From Candidatus Cloacimonadota bacterium (GTDB taxonomy: Bacteria; Cloacimonadota; Cloacimonadia; Cloacimonadales; GCA-2742885): a stretch of 64,000 nucleotides of DNA. Below are positions 24,037 through 33,530 of this stretch, piece by piece. The DNA lies in contig PDOO01000025.1 in assembly GCA_002742885.1 (NCBI GenBank), positions 1 to 64,000 on the forward strand, in the 5' to 3' direction. The stretch's first letter is position 1. Each line of letters begins with the position of its first letter. Below the pieces are notes generated by a model, which worked only from the letters and a program-made list of their open reading frames with translations, ran no database searches and was not told the DNA's origin. A program made the position numbers and the translations under genes.

Positions 24037-27000
24037 ATGTCAAAATCAAAAAAATCCTCCGAAAATATTCCTGCCGTATCTCAAGGCGAAATAATAAACG
24101 AGCGTTATCTGATCAAAAAAAAATTGGGCGCAGGTTCTTTCGGAGCAGTTTATCTTGCGCAGGATTTGAAACTTGATGTTGAGAAAGCAATAAAAATCTT
24201 CGGTTACAACGAAAATACGGAAAGCATGATTTCCGAATTAAGAAAAGAAGCCAGACATCAGGCAAAAATAAGACATCCCAACATAATTCATCTCAATGAC
24301 TTTGACGCTTCAGGCAAATATCTCCTATTGGACATGGATTATATCGAGGGAGTAACTCTTGCCGAAAAGTTAAAAAAGAAAATACCGCAAATCGATAAAT
24401 ACGAATATTCTTTGCAAATTGCTTCGGCTTTGGAAGCTGCTCACGAGAAAAACATAATTCATCACGATATTAAACCTTCCAATATCATGATTAACAGACA
24501 AAATACGGCAAATTTAACAGATTTCGGGATATCGGAAGTTACTGATTATCATAACAATAAAAAAAGCGCTTCCGGTTCTCGCCCTTACATCGCGCCGGAA
24601 AAAATCAGAGGCCAAAGATCTTCTTTTCGATCCGACATTTTCTCTTACGGAGTTCTGCTTTATGAATTATATTACGGGAAACGTCCGTTTAAACCGGATA
24701 AAAAAGGCATTCCTGATTATAAAATACCGAAGAATATAATTAAAAGCCGGAGACCTTTGGATAAACTCATAAAAGAATGCCTGAATCAATATCCTGATTT
24801 ACGACCTCAATCTTTCAGAGAAATTACGGAAAGACTGAAAAAAATAAAAAATGAAGCAACCAAAGGAAAAGTAAAAATAATCAGAGAGTATATAGAGAAA
24901 AAAATCAGAGTCAGAGACATGGACTTTGAAACGAAAAGAGATATTGCTCTTTTATTTTTACTGATGATTTTACTGGTTATTGCAGGACCTTACTATCTCA
25001 AAGCGATGGATACCTTGCTGAAATCCGGAAAAAACACCATAATAGATTTCCCTTCCTCAGCCGGTTTCGTTAACGGAGAGTACAAAGGAGTTACTCCCAT
25101 TAATGCCCGTTTGGAAGAAAATGATTATTTTCAAGCCGTAAATCCCGTAAACGGTTTTAAACTGGACGGACTTTATCAAGGCGGCAATTATCTTCGTTTC
25201 AGAAAAGAAGGAAACAAAATTTACCTCAACAACAAACTTTACGGGCAAATGGTAAATTCCGGAAAAGATTTGCCTGTCGATCCGGAAATAACATTTTTAT
25301 ATACCGATACAGATATTCCGATTCAGCAATTGAGAAGCATAAAAACATCGCATCCGCTAATATCTCTCGGCGAAAATTTCCCTGCTAAGTCATTGTATAA
25401 ATTGCCGATGAAAACAAAATTCTTACGCATTGCAAATCCTGATTTTCATGATTTAAGAAAAATATTCTTTTTAAAAGATTTGATAGGTCTGGATATTTCC
25501 GAAAAAAATAAAATAAATTTATCTTACATTAAATTTTTCAAAAAACTGCAACATTTAAACATTGCAGATTCAAACAAGGATAATCTTGATTCAATTTACG
25601 AACTCAAAGAATTACGTTCCCTTAATTGTTCTCACAATAAACTTTCTTCTCTTGCAGGAATAGAAAAACTTACCAATCTGAAAAGTATTAACCTTGATGA
25701 TAATTTCGATCTTAATTCTTTGCAAAATTTAAAAAATTCGGATAAATTGGAGTTTGCTTCCCTGGATAAACTTCCCCTTATTTCTGATGAAGATAAAAAT
25801 ATATTGAGACATCATCTGAGAAATAACAGAAAAAAAGCTGATGAAATCGGTAAAAAAAGAATTATTCCTCAAGGATTTATATTCCAAAAAATTATCGTTT
25901 TTCTTGTTTTTGCCGTATTTATCCTCATCCTTATTATTCTTATCGGATTATTGGGAAAAATGAACTTCAAAAATAATCAGGCAAAATCAAACAAAAGATC
26001 AGAAGAAGAAAAAACTTACAAAGAAGAGATTGAAGATATAAAAAAACTGATTATTGCAAACCGACTGGTAAAACCGGAAAAACACAATGCTCTCCAAAAA
26101 ATAACCGATTTGCTGAAAAAAGATCCTGACAACGAAAATCTTAATCAGGAAAATAAAAATATCTTAAAAAAAATAAATGAAAAAATAAAAACTCATCAAA
26201 AGCGAGGAGAAACAGAACCGGTTTATTTATTGTCAAATGCGGCAAGAAATATCCAACCAGATCCGGGATTAAACTCGATTGCCTTAAAAAGTTTAAAGAA
26301 ACTTGTTTCAAAATCAGAAGAAAATTTCGTTCTGATCAAAGGCGGTTCTTTTGAAATGGGAGATTTTACGGAAAAAGGTCAAAACAGCGCAAAACCGGTT
26401 CACAGGGTAAATTTAAACGATTTTTATCTCAGCGACACAGTCGTTACAAACGGACAATTTTGCGAATTTCTCAATAAATTCGGCAACATTAAAGATCAAG
26501 GAGTCTATGCCGTAAATATCGGCAGTCCGTATTGTCAGATCCGTTACGAAAAAGGTAAATATTTCCCGAAAGAACCATATCACGATTTTCCTGTAATCGA
26601 AGTAAGCTGGTTCGGAGCAATGCGTTATTGTCGCTGGAGAGACGGAAGACTTCCTACGGAAGCAGAGTGGGAATATGCGGCAAGAAACAGAGGCGAAAAG
26701 ATAATATTTTCAACAGGCAACAAAAATTCTCTGAAAAAAAGCAATTTTTTGATAGATAAAAACGATGATCGCTGGCATTCTTCGGTTGCGGTAAAAACCT
26801 ATAAACCGAATAAGTTGGGAATTTATCAAATGAGCGGAAACGTTTTGGAATGGTGTTTAGATTATTTCGATCCCGCCTTTTACGGAAAAGGCATCATCGA
26901 TAATCCGTACGGTCCGAAATCAGGGATGACAAGAACAGTCAGAGGCGGCGGCTGGTGTTTTCATTTGGACAGAACCGCAACTTTTTATCGAGGATCGGCG

Positions 27001-27054
27001 CAAGACACTTCCAGAACTAATTTTATCGGATTCAGAGTAGCAAAAGAAGCGTAA
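24037..27054 (+). CDS. Ser/Thr kinase - LRR - FGE-like fusion protein
   Basis: A 1005-residue membrane protein with an uncommon domain order. Residues 23-275 are a Hanks-type kinase with all key residues: GAGSFGAVY loop, AIK lysine (53), catalytic HHDIKPSN (about 141-148), DFG (162) and an APE-like motif. A membrane helix lies near 305-324. An extracytoplasmic region follows with a PEGA-like beta segment and leucine-rich repeats (about 470-585, with LRSLNCSHNKLSSLAGIEKL). A second helix (about 620-640) puts the remaining part back in the cytoplasm. After a helical linker comes an FGE/SUMF1-like domain (about 762-1005) with GGSFEMGD, RLPTEAEWEYAARN and GNVLEW. Only one of the two catalytic cysteines of formylglycine-generating enzyme is present (Cys974; Arg at +5). 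Sulfatase maturation is therefore unlikely, and ligand binding or a structural role more so. It starts 4 bases after uup. Confidence 0.88.
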   Translation: MSKSKKSSENIPAVSQGEIINERYLIKKKLGAGSFGAVYLAQDLKLDVEKAIKIFGYNENTESMISELRKEARHQAKIRHPNIIHLNDFDASGKYLLLDMDYIEGVTLAEKLKKKIPQIDKYEYSLQIASALEAAHEKNIIHHDIKPSNIMINRQNTANLTDFGISEVTDYHNNKKSASGSRPYIAPEKIRGQRSSFRSDIFSYGVLLYELYYGKRPFKPDKKGIPDYKIPKNIIKSRRPLDKLIKECLNQYPDLRPQSFREITERLKKIKNEATKGKVKIIREYIEKKIRVRDMDFETKRDIALLFLLMILLVIAGPYYLKAMDTLLKSGKNTIIDFPSSAGFVNGEYKGVTPINARLEENDYFQAVNPVNGFKLDGLYQGGNYLRFRKEGNKIYLNNKLYGQMVNSGKDLPVDPEITFLYTDTDIPIQQLRSIKTSHPLISLGENFPAKSLYKLPMKTKFLRIANPDFHDLRKIFFLKDLIGLDISEKNKINLSYIKFFKKLQHLNIADSNKDNLDSIYELKELRSLNCSHNKLSSLAGIEKLTNLKSINLDDNFDLNSLQNLKNSDKLEFASLDKLPLISDEDKNILRHHLRNNRKKADEIGKKRIIPQGFIFQKIIVFLVFAVFILILIILIGLLGKMNFKNNQAKSNKRSEEEKTYKEEIEDIKKLIIANRLVKPEKHNALQKITDLLKKDPDNENLNQENKNILKKINEKIKTHQKRGETEPVYLLSNAARNIQPDPGLNSIALKSLKKLVSKSEENFVLIKGGSFEMGDFTEKGQNSAKPVHRVNLNDFYLSDTVVTNGQFCEFLNKFGNIKDQGVYAVNIGSPYCQIRYEKGKYFPKEPYHDFPVIEVSWFGAMRYCRWRDGRLPTEAEWEYAARNRGEKIIFSTGNKNSLKKSNFLIDKNDDRWHSSVAVKTYKPNKLGIYQMSGNVLEWCLDYFDPAFYGKGIIDNPYGPKSGMTRTVRGGGWCFHLDRTATFYRGSAQDTSRTNFIGFRVAKEA

Positions 27055-27188
27055 AAATCGTTTCGCAGTCATAAATCTTTAAGAATTATATTTTTACGTA
27101 ATATTTATTTAAAAAACGGGTTTAAACTATACAAAATTAACGTCTTCTTAAAAATGGATCAGTCTAATAAAATTTAACGGAATAAAAT

Positions 27189-30100
27189 ATGAAAAAAATA
27201 TTTATCGCAGTCGCAATACTGATTTTCAGTCTGCTTAATGCATCTCTCAGATACAATAATAACCCGGAACATATAAATACTGAAATTCGTTCGGAAGAAA
27301 TTCCGGATTTACGATATTATTCAGGAGACCCCGTTTATTTATGGTATAATACGGCTCCGGAAGATAAACATTACTGGGCTCAGGAATTTGTTGTTGATGA
27401 TTTTTTCAGAAAGTTTTCCGTTAATATTCCGGACAGTCTCCGAGAAGAAAGTTTTACCTTAAAAAGAGTACGTTTTTACAGTTTATTCAATGCTCCTGCC
27501 GTAAAATTCAATTTTTTTATTGATGATAAAGTTAATCAAGCAAAAGAAAATGTCAACCTTCTGCCGGATCATTACGAAACTGCGGATATAGTCGAAGGTT
27601 GGAACGAATTGCTTTTAGAAAAAGAATTAATCGGGCTGAAATTTTTCGTTACTGCCCAAATCATAACCGATCATGTTTCAGGATTATATATCGCCGGAAC
27701 GGACGGAACAGGAGAAAGAAGTTATTATTATCGCAACAGCGGCGGCAGCTCCTCCGATCCTTTTTATCAATTTTCTCCTCTCGGCGACTACGGATTCAAA
27801 TCTGATTTCGTCTTTGACGCTTTCGGAGATTATTCTTTAAAAAAGAGCGGAACAGACATCCCGGTTGTCGTTATAAAAAATTTTTATACAGGAAGAGAAT
27901 TTGCTCCCGGAACCGAATACCAACCTAAAATTATTCTGAAAAATCAATCTTCCGGAATTTCCGAAAAGATAAAGGTTAAATTTGATTTAAATTTAGGAAA
28001 CAGCTTTTTTAAATCTGACGGTTTGCCTTTACAATCCATGACTGCTTATGAAGAAAAAGAATTTTACGGATTTACGGACGAAGATTCTTATACGGTAAAA
28101 GACGAAGTCGGAACTTATCAGTTGCGAGTAACAGTCAGTCCGCAGGACAGTCTTTCCCAAGAAGAACGAGAAACTGAATTCAAATCAATATTTAAAGAAG
28201 CAATGCCCCGGCATTTATTGGAAAATTTTTTGATTTCCGATAATGCGGCTCACAACGAATTGGTTTTGCATGAAAATTCGGTTGAAGACACATCTATTGT
28301 TATAATGAACTTTTATCCGGATCAAGGCGACATAAAATATTCTCAGGCAGCCAACTCCCGATTTTCTTTCTATAAATTGTTTTCTTATCCGGATATTGCG
28401 GTAAACGGCAATTATTTCCTAAAAAACAAACACGTTACAGAGGAAAATATTGATGCTGCAATTGATTCTTTGGCAAAATTTAAAACATTTGTCGCTTTTG
28501 ATCGAGATTCTCTGAAAGCCGCCTACAGCGGTAACGGAACGGCAATAACGGCAAAAATACCGTTAAAATCAAATTCATTGAATATTCTTCCTGCCTATTA
28601 CGAAAAGTCGTCTTTTCATGCCGTGTTAACTGAAAGAGACAGTCTTGACGGAGAATTTATCGGAAACACGGTTATCCATCAATTTACGCCTTATTCCGGA
28701 ATTGAAGGAATTGCGCTTGATACATTGAATACATTTTTTTCGTTTTCCATAAATCCTTTAAATATCAATTTTCATAATGCAACAGTAAATTCAATGGCTG
28801 AAAAAACCGATATTTGGTTTTGGTATCAAGCCGAAGATCAGATTCTTTATTTGAATAAAATTAATTACTCGGAAATTGTCGCTTTGGCAAATGATCCCGT
28901 AAAAATTTTAAATATTTCTATAAGACCGAGCGTGATAACGGAAGAAAGCCATGATGACTCATCCCAAACAGAGGTTTATGACGGTCTTATTTTCGGAGCA
29001 GCGATAGAAAGAGACGGAAAACTTGATTATTCGGACTTAAAAATCCATTTTAATATCAAAAGCAAATCCGACCCGTCTTACAATAAATCTAAACAAGTTA
29101 CTTTGGATTCGCCCTTTGAAGGAACGACAAAATTTATTGTTTCCGATTCTCTGTTTACGCTTAAACTTGAAAACGATATATCTTCGGATTTGCGAGTTGA
29201 AGTTTACTTGGACTGGAACACAACCAACGGTGAAACAGGAGAATCCGCTTTTAATTCCGTTTATTTTTTCACGGTAAACGGGGTTGAGCATGAAAAGATT
29301 ATGCTTGATATGTTTGCCAATCGTCCTTTTGAAAATATTCAACAAATGTCTGAAGCTTTAGCTTTGGCAGAAAAATACAATAATATCGATGTGCAGGCGT
29401 TATTTCTCAATAATTCGATAATTCCTGAATCTGAGGCGGCGGCAAGAATCAGCGAGCTGGGATTTTCTGTTTCCATGATGCCGGGACTCAGGGTAAACGG
29501 CAACTTCTATCATGCCGATCCGAATGCGGAAGAATTGGAAGCTTCCGTGTCGGATTATTTGTCCCGAACAACTTTTGTCGAAGAAGATTTGATTGAAGCA
29601 AAAGACAATACCGGAGATATTACGGTTATTGTTTCGCTGAAAAATCCCGGGATTCCAGTGTATGAAGAAAGATTGAGACGATTACGTTTTAAAGCTGCGG
29701 TTACCGTCGATACTCTTGCTTACGGAAATAATGTGCCGGAATATTATATGAATTTAATCCCGGAAGGTATTCCTGTTGAATTTTTGAGTATGAATACGGC
29801 ACAGGAATTTCAATTTTCTTTACCGACGGATCCGGCAGTTTACAGTTTTGCCGATGATTCGGAACATGACCTTGATTTACGGGTAAAAGTTCATTATTGG
29901 TTGGAAGATGAGGAAAATAACTCTATTGCTTTTTACAATTCCCTCACCATGAGAGAAGTTAAGTTACTGAGAAAACGTTTTGAGAACGTTCCTCCTTCCG
30001 CAAGCCTTAAACTTTACCCTAATCCTTTTGATTTAAGACACTTGTTGAGAATAGACTTTACCGCCGATCGTTCCGTAGATAAAGCTTCGGTTTCCGTTTA

Positions 30101-30287
30101 CAACATAAAAGGTCAAAAAGTAAATGAGTTTTCCAAAGAAATCAGAGGAAGAAGCGGCACCTTGATTTGGAACGGGAAAAATTTAAAAAATAAAAATGCG
30201 GCAAACGGAATTTATTTTATGAAAATAAAAATTGAAGCCGACAAAAAAACAAAAACTTACGTAAAAAAATGTTTATTGCTGAAATAA
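27189..30287 (+). CDS. Large secreted protein with T9SS C-terminal sorting domain
   Basis: A 1032-residue protein with signal peptide MKKIFIAVAILIFSLLNA and a C-terminal type IX sorting domain of about 90 residues. That domain shows LKLYPNPFDL, VSVYNIKGQKV, IWNGKN and NGIYFMKIKI, and ends with LLLK. The body is beta-rich. Two segments recall the ends of thioredoxin-like Omp28 domains without any CxxC: VIMNFYPDQG through YPDIAVNGNYFLK (about 370-420), and FLNNSIIP through MMPGLRVNGNFYHA (about 735-780). This suggests a divergent tandem pair that lost redox function. The protein should be exported by Sec, then by T9SS to the cell surface or medium. The PHP gene starts one base after its stop, so the two are co-transcribed. 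A 134-base AT-rich gap precedes it. Confidence 0.78.
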   Translation: MKKIFIAVAILIFSLLNASLRYNNNPEHINTEIRSEEIPDLRYYSGDPVYLWYNTAPEDKHYWAQEFVVDDFFRKFSVNIPDSLREESFTLKRVRFYSLFNAPAVKFNFFIDDKVNQAKENVNLLPDHYETADIVEGWNELLLEKELIGLKFFVTAQIITDHVSGLYIAGTDGTGERSYYYRNSGGSSSDPFYQFSPLGDYGFKSDFVFDAFGDYSLKKSGTDIPVVVIKNFYTGREFAPGTEYQPKIILKNQSSGISEKIKVKFDLNLGNSFFKSDGLPLQSMTAYEEKEFYGFTDEDSYTVKDEVGTYQLRVTVSPQDSLSQEERETEFKSIFKEAMPRHLLENFLISDNAAHNELVLHENSVEDTSIVIMNFYPDQGDIKYSQAANSRFSFYKLFSYPDIAVNGNYFLKNKHVTEENIDAAIDSLAKFKTFVAFDRDSLKAAYSGNGTAITAKIPLKSNSLNILPAYYEKSSFHAVLTERDSLDGEFIGNTVIHQFTPYSGIEGIALDTLNTFFSFSINPLNINFHNATVNSMAEKTDIWFWYQAEDQILYLNKINYSEIVALANDPVKILNISIRPSVITEESHDDSSQTEVYDGLIFGAAIERDGKLDYSDLKIHFNIKSKSDPSYNKSKQVTLDSPFEGTTKFIVSDSLFTLKLENDISSDLRVEVYLDWNTTNGETGESAFNSVYFFTVNGVEHEKIMLDMFANRPFENIQQMSEALALAEKYNNIDVQALFLNNSIIPESEAAARISELGFSVSMMPGLRVNGNFYHADPNAEELEASVSDYLSRTTFVEEDLIEAKDNTGDITVIVSLKNPGIPVYEERLRRLRFKAAVTVDTLAYGNNVPEYYMNLIPEGIPVEFLSMNTAQEFQFSLPTDPAVYSFADDSEHDLDLRVKVHYWLEDEENNSIAFYNSLTMREVKLLRKRFENVPPSASLKLYPNPFDLRHLLRIDFTADRSVDKASVSVYNIKGQKVNEFSKEIRGRSGTLIWNGKNLKNKNAANGIYFMKIKIEADKKTKTYVKKCLLLK

Positions 30288-30288
30288 A

Positions 30289-31338
30289 ATGAGAAAGCTT
30301 AAAATATTCGGTCGAAATGTCATTGAACTGACCGGGGCGATTCATATTCATACAAGCCATTCCTTTGACAGTGAAACTCCCATAGAAAAGATAATAAAAA
30401 CAGCTCGTAAATACAGAATTGATTATTTGATGATTACCGATCACAATAACCTCGAATGCCGAAACGAAAAATCGGTCAAAGAATCTGATTATCCGAAAGT
30501 AATAGTCGGAACAGAAGTAAACGACAAACAGCTTAATAATCATTTACTTGTTTTCGAGTCTGATAAAATTTATACAAATTGCGATGCGAGAGAGTACACC
30601 CAAAAGTATCATGAAGAAAAAGCAATTTCATTTGTTGCTCATCCGTCAGAAAAAAGAGCATGCGGAAAATATCGTAAATATGAATGGACTCTTAATGATT
30701 TTTCACAAGTTGACGGACTTGAAATATGGAATTTTTTATCCTCTTGGCTCGGAAAACTGCGTCCGTCTTTAAACGGTATTTTTATGGTATTGTTCCCTTT
30801 TTTATTTACGGGAAAACCGGAAAAGGAAAATCTGGAAATTTGGGACAGAGTTAACGTAAACGGACAAAGAAAAGCCGGGATAGGTTCCATAGATGCTCAC
30901 GGAACTCCCGTATCTTTCGGAAAATTTACTTTTCACATTTTAAAGCACAAACTTTTATTGCGTTCTCTCAGAACCAACATTTTATTAGAAGAAAATACGG
31001 AAATATCAAACAGGTCAATTCTCCGGGCATTAAAAAACGGAAATTCCTATATAGTTAATTATCGACGAGGAATGCCTTATAATTTTTATGCCGGCATATC
31101 CGGCTTGAACGGCAAAGAAGCAATTTTCGGAGAAGAAATAAATTTTGCGCCGGGCTTAAAATTTTATTTCAGACTGCCCGGAATATGCAGAATTGATCTT
31201 TATCGAAACGGGAAAAAATCGGATTTCGTCAAAGACGAAAAAGGTTTTTTTGAAATTAAAGAAAAAGGTTCCTACCGACTGGAAATTTTACGTTACGGTC
31301 GAGGATGGATTTATACCAATAATATTTATGTCATTTGA
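30289..31338 (+). CDS. PHP-domain phosphoesterase
   Basis: A 349-residue cytoplasmic protein with an N-terminal PHP metal-dependent phosphoesterase domain. The motifs are GAIHIHTSHSFDSETP (metal ligands His-x-His), YLMITDHNN (Asp-His), FVAHPSEKRA (His) and IGSIDAHGTP (Asp-x-His). All four ligand motifs look intact, so catalysis on a phosphoester (nucleotide, sugar or phosphohistidine) is plausible, but the substrate is unknown. The C-terminal 120 residues form a small beta-rich extension seen in some PHP proteins. It begins one base after the T9SS cargo gene and its stop lies 10 bases before the HD-domain gene, making a four-gene run through 33117. Confidence 0.82.
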   Translation: MRKLKIFGRNVIELTGAIHIHTSHSFDSETPIEKIIKTARKYRIDYLMITDHNNLECRNEKSVKESDYPKVIVGTEVNDKQLNNHLLVFESDKIYTNCDAREYTQKYHEEKAISFVAHPSEKRACGKYRKYEWTLNDFSQVDGLEIWNFLSSWLGKLRPSLNGIFMVLFPFLFTGKPEKENLEIWDRVNVNGQRKAGIGSIDAHGTPVSFGKFTFHILKHKLLLRSLRTNILLEENTEISNRSILRALKNGNSYIVNYRRGMPYNFYAGISGLNGKEAIFGEEINFAPGLKFYFRLPGICRIDLYRNGKKSDFVKDEKGFFEIKEKGSYRLEILRYGRGWIYTNNIYVI

Positions 31339-31348
31339 TGAGGAAAAA

Positions 31349-32305
31349 ATGGGAAATACAGATAAAATATACGTAAAAGAATTAAGCGAACACATAAACA
31401 AAGAAGTAATATCAAGTTTTTTGGTTACTCACAAAGAACTCAGAGAAGGCGCAAATAATCTTTTTATCAGATTAAAATTGGGCGACCGAACAGGGCAAGT
31501 CGTTGCCAATATTTGGAAGAATGCCGCAAATTTTAATGAAATGTTTGCCGAAGGCGATATTATAGAGATAAAAGGAATTGTAATTCTGTATAAAGGTCAG
31601 GTTCAGGTAACAGTCAATAAATTGCATAAACTTAATGAATTGCAATGCGATCTCAGCGATTACGTGCAAACTGCCGAACGCGGAATTCAGGATTTGGCGG
31701 CAGATTTCTTTAAATTTATAGACAGCGTTCAAAATCCGCATTTAAACTCTTTGCTGAAAAAAATATTTGATGAAGATAAAGAATTTTTCGCAAAATTTGC
31801 CAAAACACCGGCAGCCAAAAGCTGGCATCATAATTATATGGGCGGTCTTTTGGAACATTCTCTCGCAGTTGCTTCCATCTGTAATTTTTGCGCCAATCTT
31901 TATCCGGTTGACCGTGATCTCCTTGTTACGGGAGCATTATTGCACGACATAGGCAAAATGCAGGAATATAACGTTCAACCGTCAATTGAATTCAGCGATA
32001 TAGGACGCTTGATAGGTCATATATGCCTGGGGGATCAATTGATTTATGAGACGGCTTCCAAAATAAATCTTTTTCCCAAGGATTTACTCATGAAATTAAG
32101 ACATCTGATATTGTCTCATCACGGAGAATACGAAAAAGCTGCGGCTCGTCTCCCCCAAATGCTTGAAGCAACCGTTTTACACTTTGCAGATAATATGGAT
32201 GCGCAATCCGCCGGAATAACTCAATTAATAAAAGCAGCGGAAAACAACGTCGGCAAGTGGACGGAATTTGATAAATTCAATAATCGCTATTATTACTTAG
32301 GCTAA
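31349..32305 (+). CDS. YhaM-like 3'-5' exoribonuclease (OB fold + HD domain)
   Basis: A 318-residue protein with an N-terminal OB-fold nucleic-acid-binding domain (about 10-105; LFIRLKLGDRTGQVVANIW). An HD phosphohydrolase domain follows (about 150-310) with HHNYMGGLLEHSLAV, LLHDIGKM and LSHHGEYE as metal ligands. This order and length match YhaM/CbfI of Gram-positive bacteria, a 3'-5' exonuclease acting on RNA and DNA ends. ATG 31349 is chosen because GAGG lies 6 bases upstream. The in-frame codons further upstream overlap the PHP gene. It sits between PHP and beta-lactamase-fold hydrolase genes, and a link with nucleic-acid turnover is plausible. The family call rests on domain order and motifs. 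Confidence 0.85.
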   Translation: MGNTDKIYVKELSEHINKEVISSFLVTHKELREGANNLFIRLKLGDRTGQVVANIWKNAANFNEMFAEGDIIEIKGIVILYKGQVQVTVNKLHKLNELQCDLSDYVQTAERGIQDLAADFFKFIDSVQNPHLNSLLKKIFDEDKEFFAKFAKTPAAKSWHHNYMGGLLEHSLAVASICNFCANLYPVDRDLLVTGALLHDIGKMQEYNVQPSIEFSDIGRLIGHICLGDQLIYETASKINLFPKDLLMKLRHLILSHHGEYEKAAARLPQMLEATVLHFADNMDAQSAGITQLIKAAENNVGKWTEFDKFNNRYYYLG

Positions 32306-32331
32306 AATAAGCCCGAAAATTAAGGAAAATT

Positions 32332-33117
32332 ATGTTTCAAACATCCGTATTGGCAAGCGGCAGCAAAGGCAATGCTTTTTTAATAAAAACCTCTAAAACT
32401 AAGATTTTGATCGATGCCGGATTAAGCGGGAAAAAAATAATTGATGCAGTAAATTATCATAATTTAGATGAAAGCCGTCTTAAAGCCGTAATTGTCAGTC
32501 ACGAACACTCCGACCATGTCGCAGGAGCCGGAGTACTTTGCCGAAAGTTGAAAATTCCCCTTTATATCTCAAAATTAACACACGAAGCAGCATTAAAACG
32601 CTTAGGAAAACTGCCGTCCGGAGTTCGTTATTTCAGCGGCGGAGAATATATTAAAATACATGACTTAACTGTTCATCCTTTTGTTGCTTCTCACGATGCC
32701 GTCGATCATCATAATTTTGTCGTAACAAGTCCGGATTATGAAAACAAAAAACTGGCGGTTATTACAGACGTGGGCTATGTTTCTCGATTATTGATTGAAA
32801 AATTAAAGAACGTAACCACTCTGATTTTGGAAAGTAACCACGATATTGAAATGCTGATGAACGGTCCTTATCCTTGGGAATTGAAACAGAGGGTAAAATC
32901 ACGGTCAGGACACCTGTCTAACGAGCAAGCGGTGTCAGTTATATCTCAAATTCATCATCCTGATTTAAAAAATATAATCTTAGCTCATTTAAGCGAACAT
33001 AACAATACTCCCGAGTTGGCAAAATCGGTAATGCAAAATTTCCTGGATACAGTCAGGTCAAATGCAGAGCTTTTTGTTGCAGAACAATATAAACCGTCAG
33101 CGCTTCTTGATGTATAA
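32332..33117 (+). CDS. Metallo-beta-lactamase-fold hydrolase (YycJ/WalJ-like)
   Basis: A 261-residue protein beginning MFQTSVLASGSKGNAFLI, the typical start of the YycJ/WalJ/VicX subgroup. The zinc-binding motif VSHEHSDHVAG is complete. Further ligands lie in VASHDAVDH, ITDVGYV and LAHLSEHNN. Members have been linked to DNA metabolism (5'-3' exonuclease activity in Firmicutes). Here, next to a YhaM-like nuclease, a nucleic-acid role is plausible but inferred. Ribosome-binding site AAGGA lies 7 bases upstream. It is the last gene of the run starting at 27189, and a bidirectional terminator follows about 70 bases later. Confidence 0.88.
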   Translation: MFQTSVLASGSKGNAFLIKTSKTKILIDAGLSGKKIIDAVNYHNLDESRLKAVIVSHEHSDHVAGAGVLCRKLKIPLYISKLTHEAALKRLGKLPSGVRYFSGGEYIKIHDLTVHPFVASHDAVDHHNFVVTSPDYENKKLAVITDVGYVSRLLIEKLKNVTTLILESNHDIEMLMNGPYPWELKQRVKSRSGHLSNEQAVSVISQIHHPDLKNIILAHLSEHNNTPELAKSVMQNFLDTVRSNAELFVAEQYKPSALLDV

Positions 33118-33188
33118 AACAAATCCCGAATATTTTAAAATTAAGAATGAATTATCAAAAAATGTGAAAAATGAAAACAACCCGAAAG

Positions 33189-33220
33189 CAAAAAAAAATC
33201 CCCTAAAAGGGGATTTTTTT
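33189..33220. terminator. Bidirectional terminator
   Basis: A 7-bp stem (AATCCCC at 33197-33203 with GGGGATT at 33209-33215) is flanked by an A run on the left and a T run on the right. It can therefore end transcription of the hydrolase gene from the left and of the tRNA cluster from the right. Confidence 0.85.
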
Positions 33221-33228
33221 ATTTAAAA

Positions 33229-33303
33229 TGGTGAGCCAGGATGGATTCGAACCATCGACTCTCTGCTTAAAAGGCAGATACTCTACCACTGAGTTACTGG
33301 CCC
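33229..33303 (-). tRNA. tRNA-Lys (TTT), copy 2 of 2
   Basis: A 75-nt cloverleaf with acceptor GGGCCAG/CTGGCTC, anticodon stem TCTGC/GCAGA around CTTTTAA (anticodon TTT) and an encoded CCA. It is identical to the copy at 33531-33605. Fourth in transcription order in the Lys-Glu-Glu-Lys cluster. Confidence 0.95.
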
Positions 33304-33342
33304 TTACCTTTAAGAAAAGGCAAGATTTATCTAAATGAAAAG

Positions 33343-33418
33343 TGGCATCCCGTAGGGGAGTCGAACCCCTGTTGCAGGAATGAAAATCCTGAGTCCTAAA
33401 CCACTAGACGAACGGGAC
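33343..33418 (-). tRNA. tRNA-Glu (TTC), copy 2 of 2
   Basis: A 76-nt cloverleaf with acceptor GTCCCGT/ACGGGAT (G-T first pair), anticodon stem CAGGA/TCCTG around TTTTCAT (anticodon TTC), an encoded CCA and discriminator G. Identical to the copy at 33450-33525. Confidence 0.95.
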
Positions 33419-33449
33419 ATTTTAATTCAAAATTGATGTCGTAAAAAAG

Positions 33450-33525
33450 TGGCATCCCGTAGGGGAGTCGAACCCCTGTTGCAGGAATGAAAATCCTGAG
33501 TCCTAAACCACTAGACGAACGGGAC
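33450..33525 (-). tRNA. tRNA-Glu (TTC), copy 1 of 2
   Basis: Same 76-nt sequence as the copy at 33343-33418. It lies 5 bases downstream of tRNA-Lys copy 1, so the cluster is one transcript. Confidence 0.95.
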
Positions 33526-33530
33526 GCAAA

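Noticed and set aside
26320-27054. FGE-like domain as an active formylglycine-generating enzyme
   Set aside because: Only one of the two catalytic cysteines is present and no sulfatase gene is seen in the window.
31193-31348. Longer N-terminus of the YhaM-like protein
   Set aside because: It overlaps the PHP gene by more than 140 bases, and the sequence is lysine-rich shadow coding. ATG 31349 has a ribosome-binding site.
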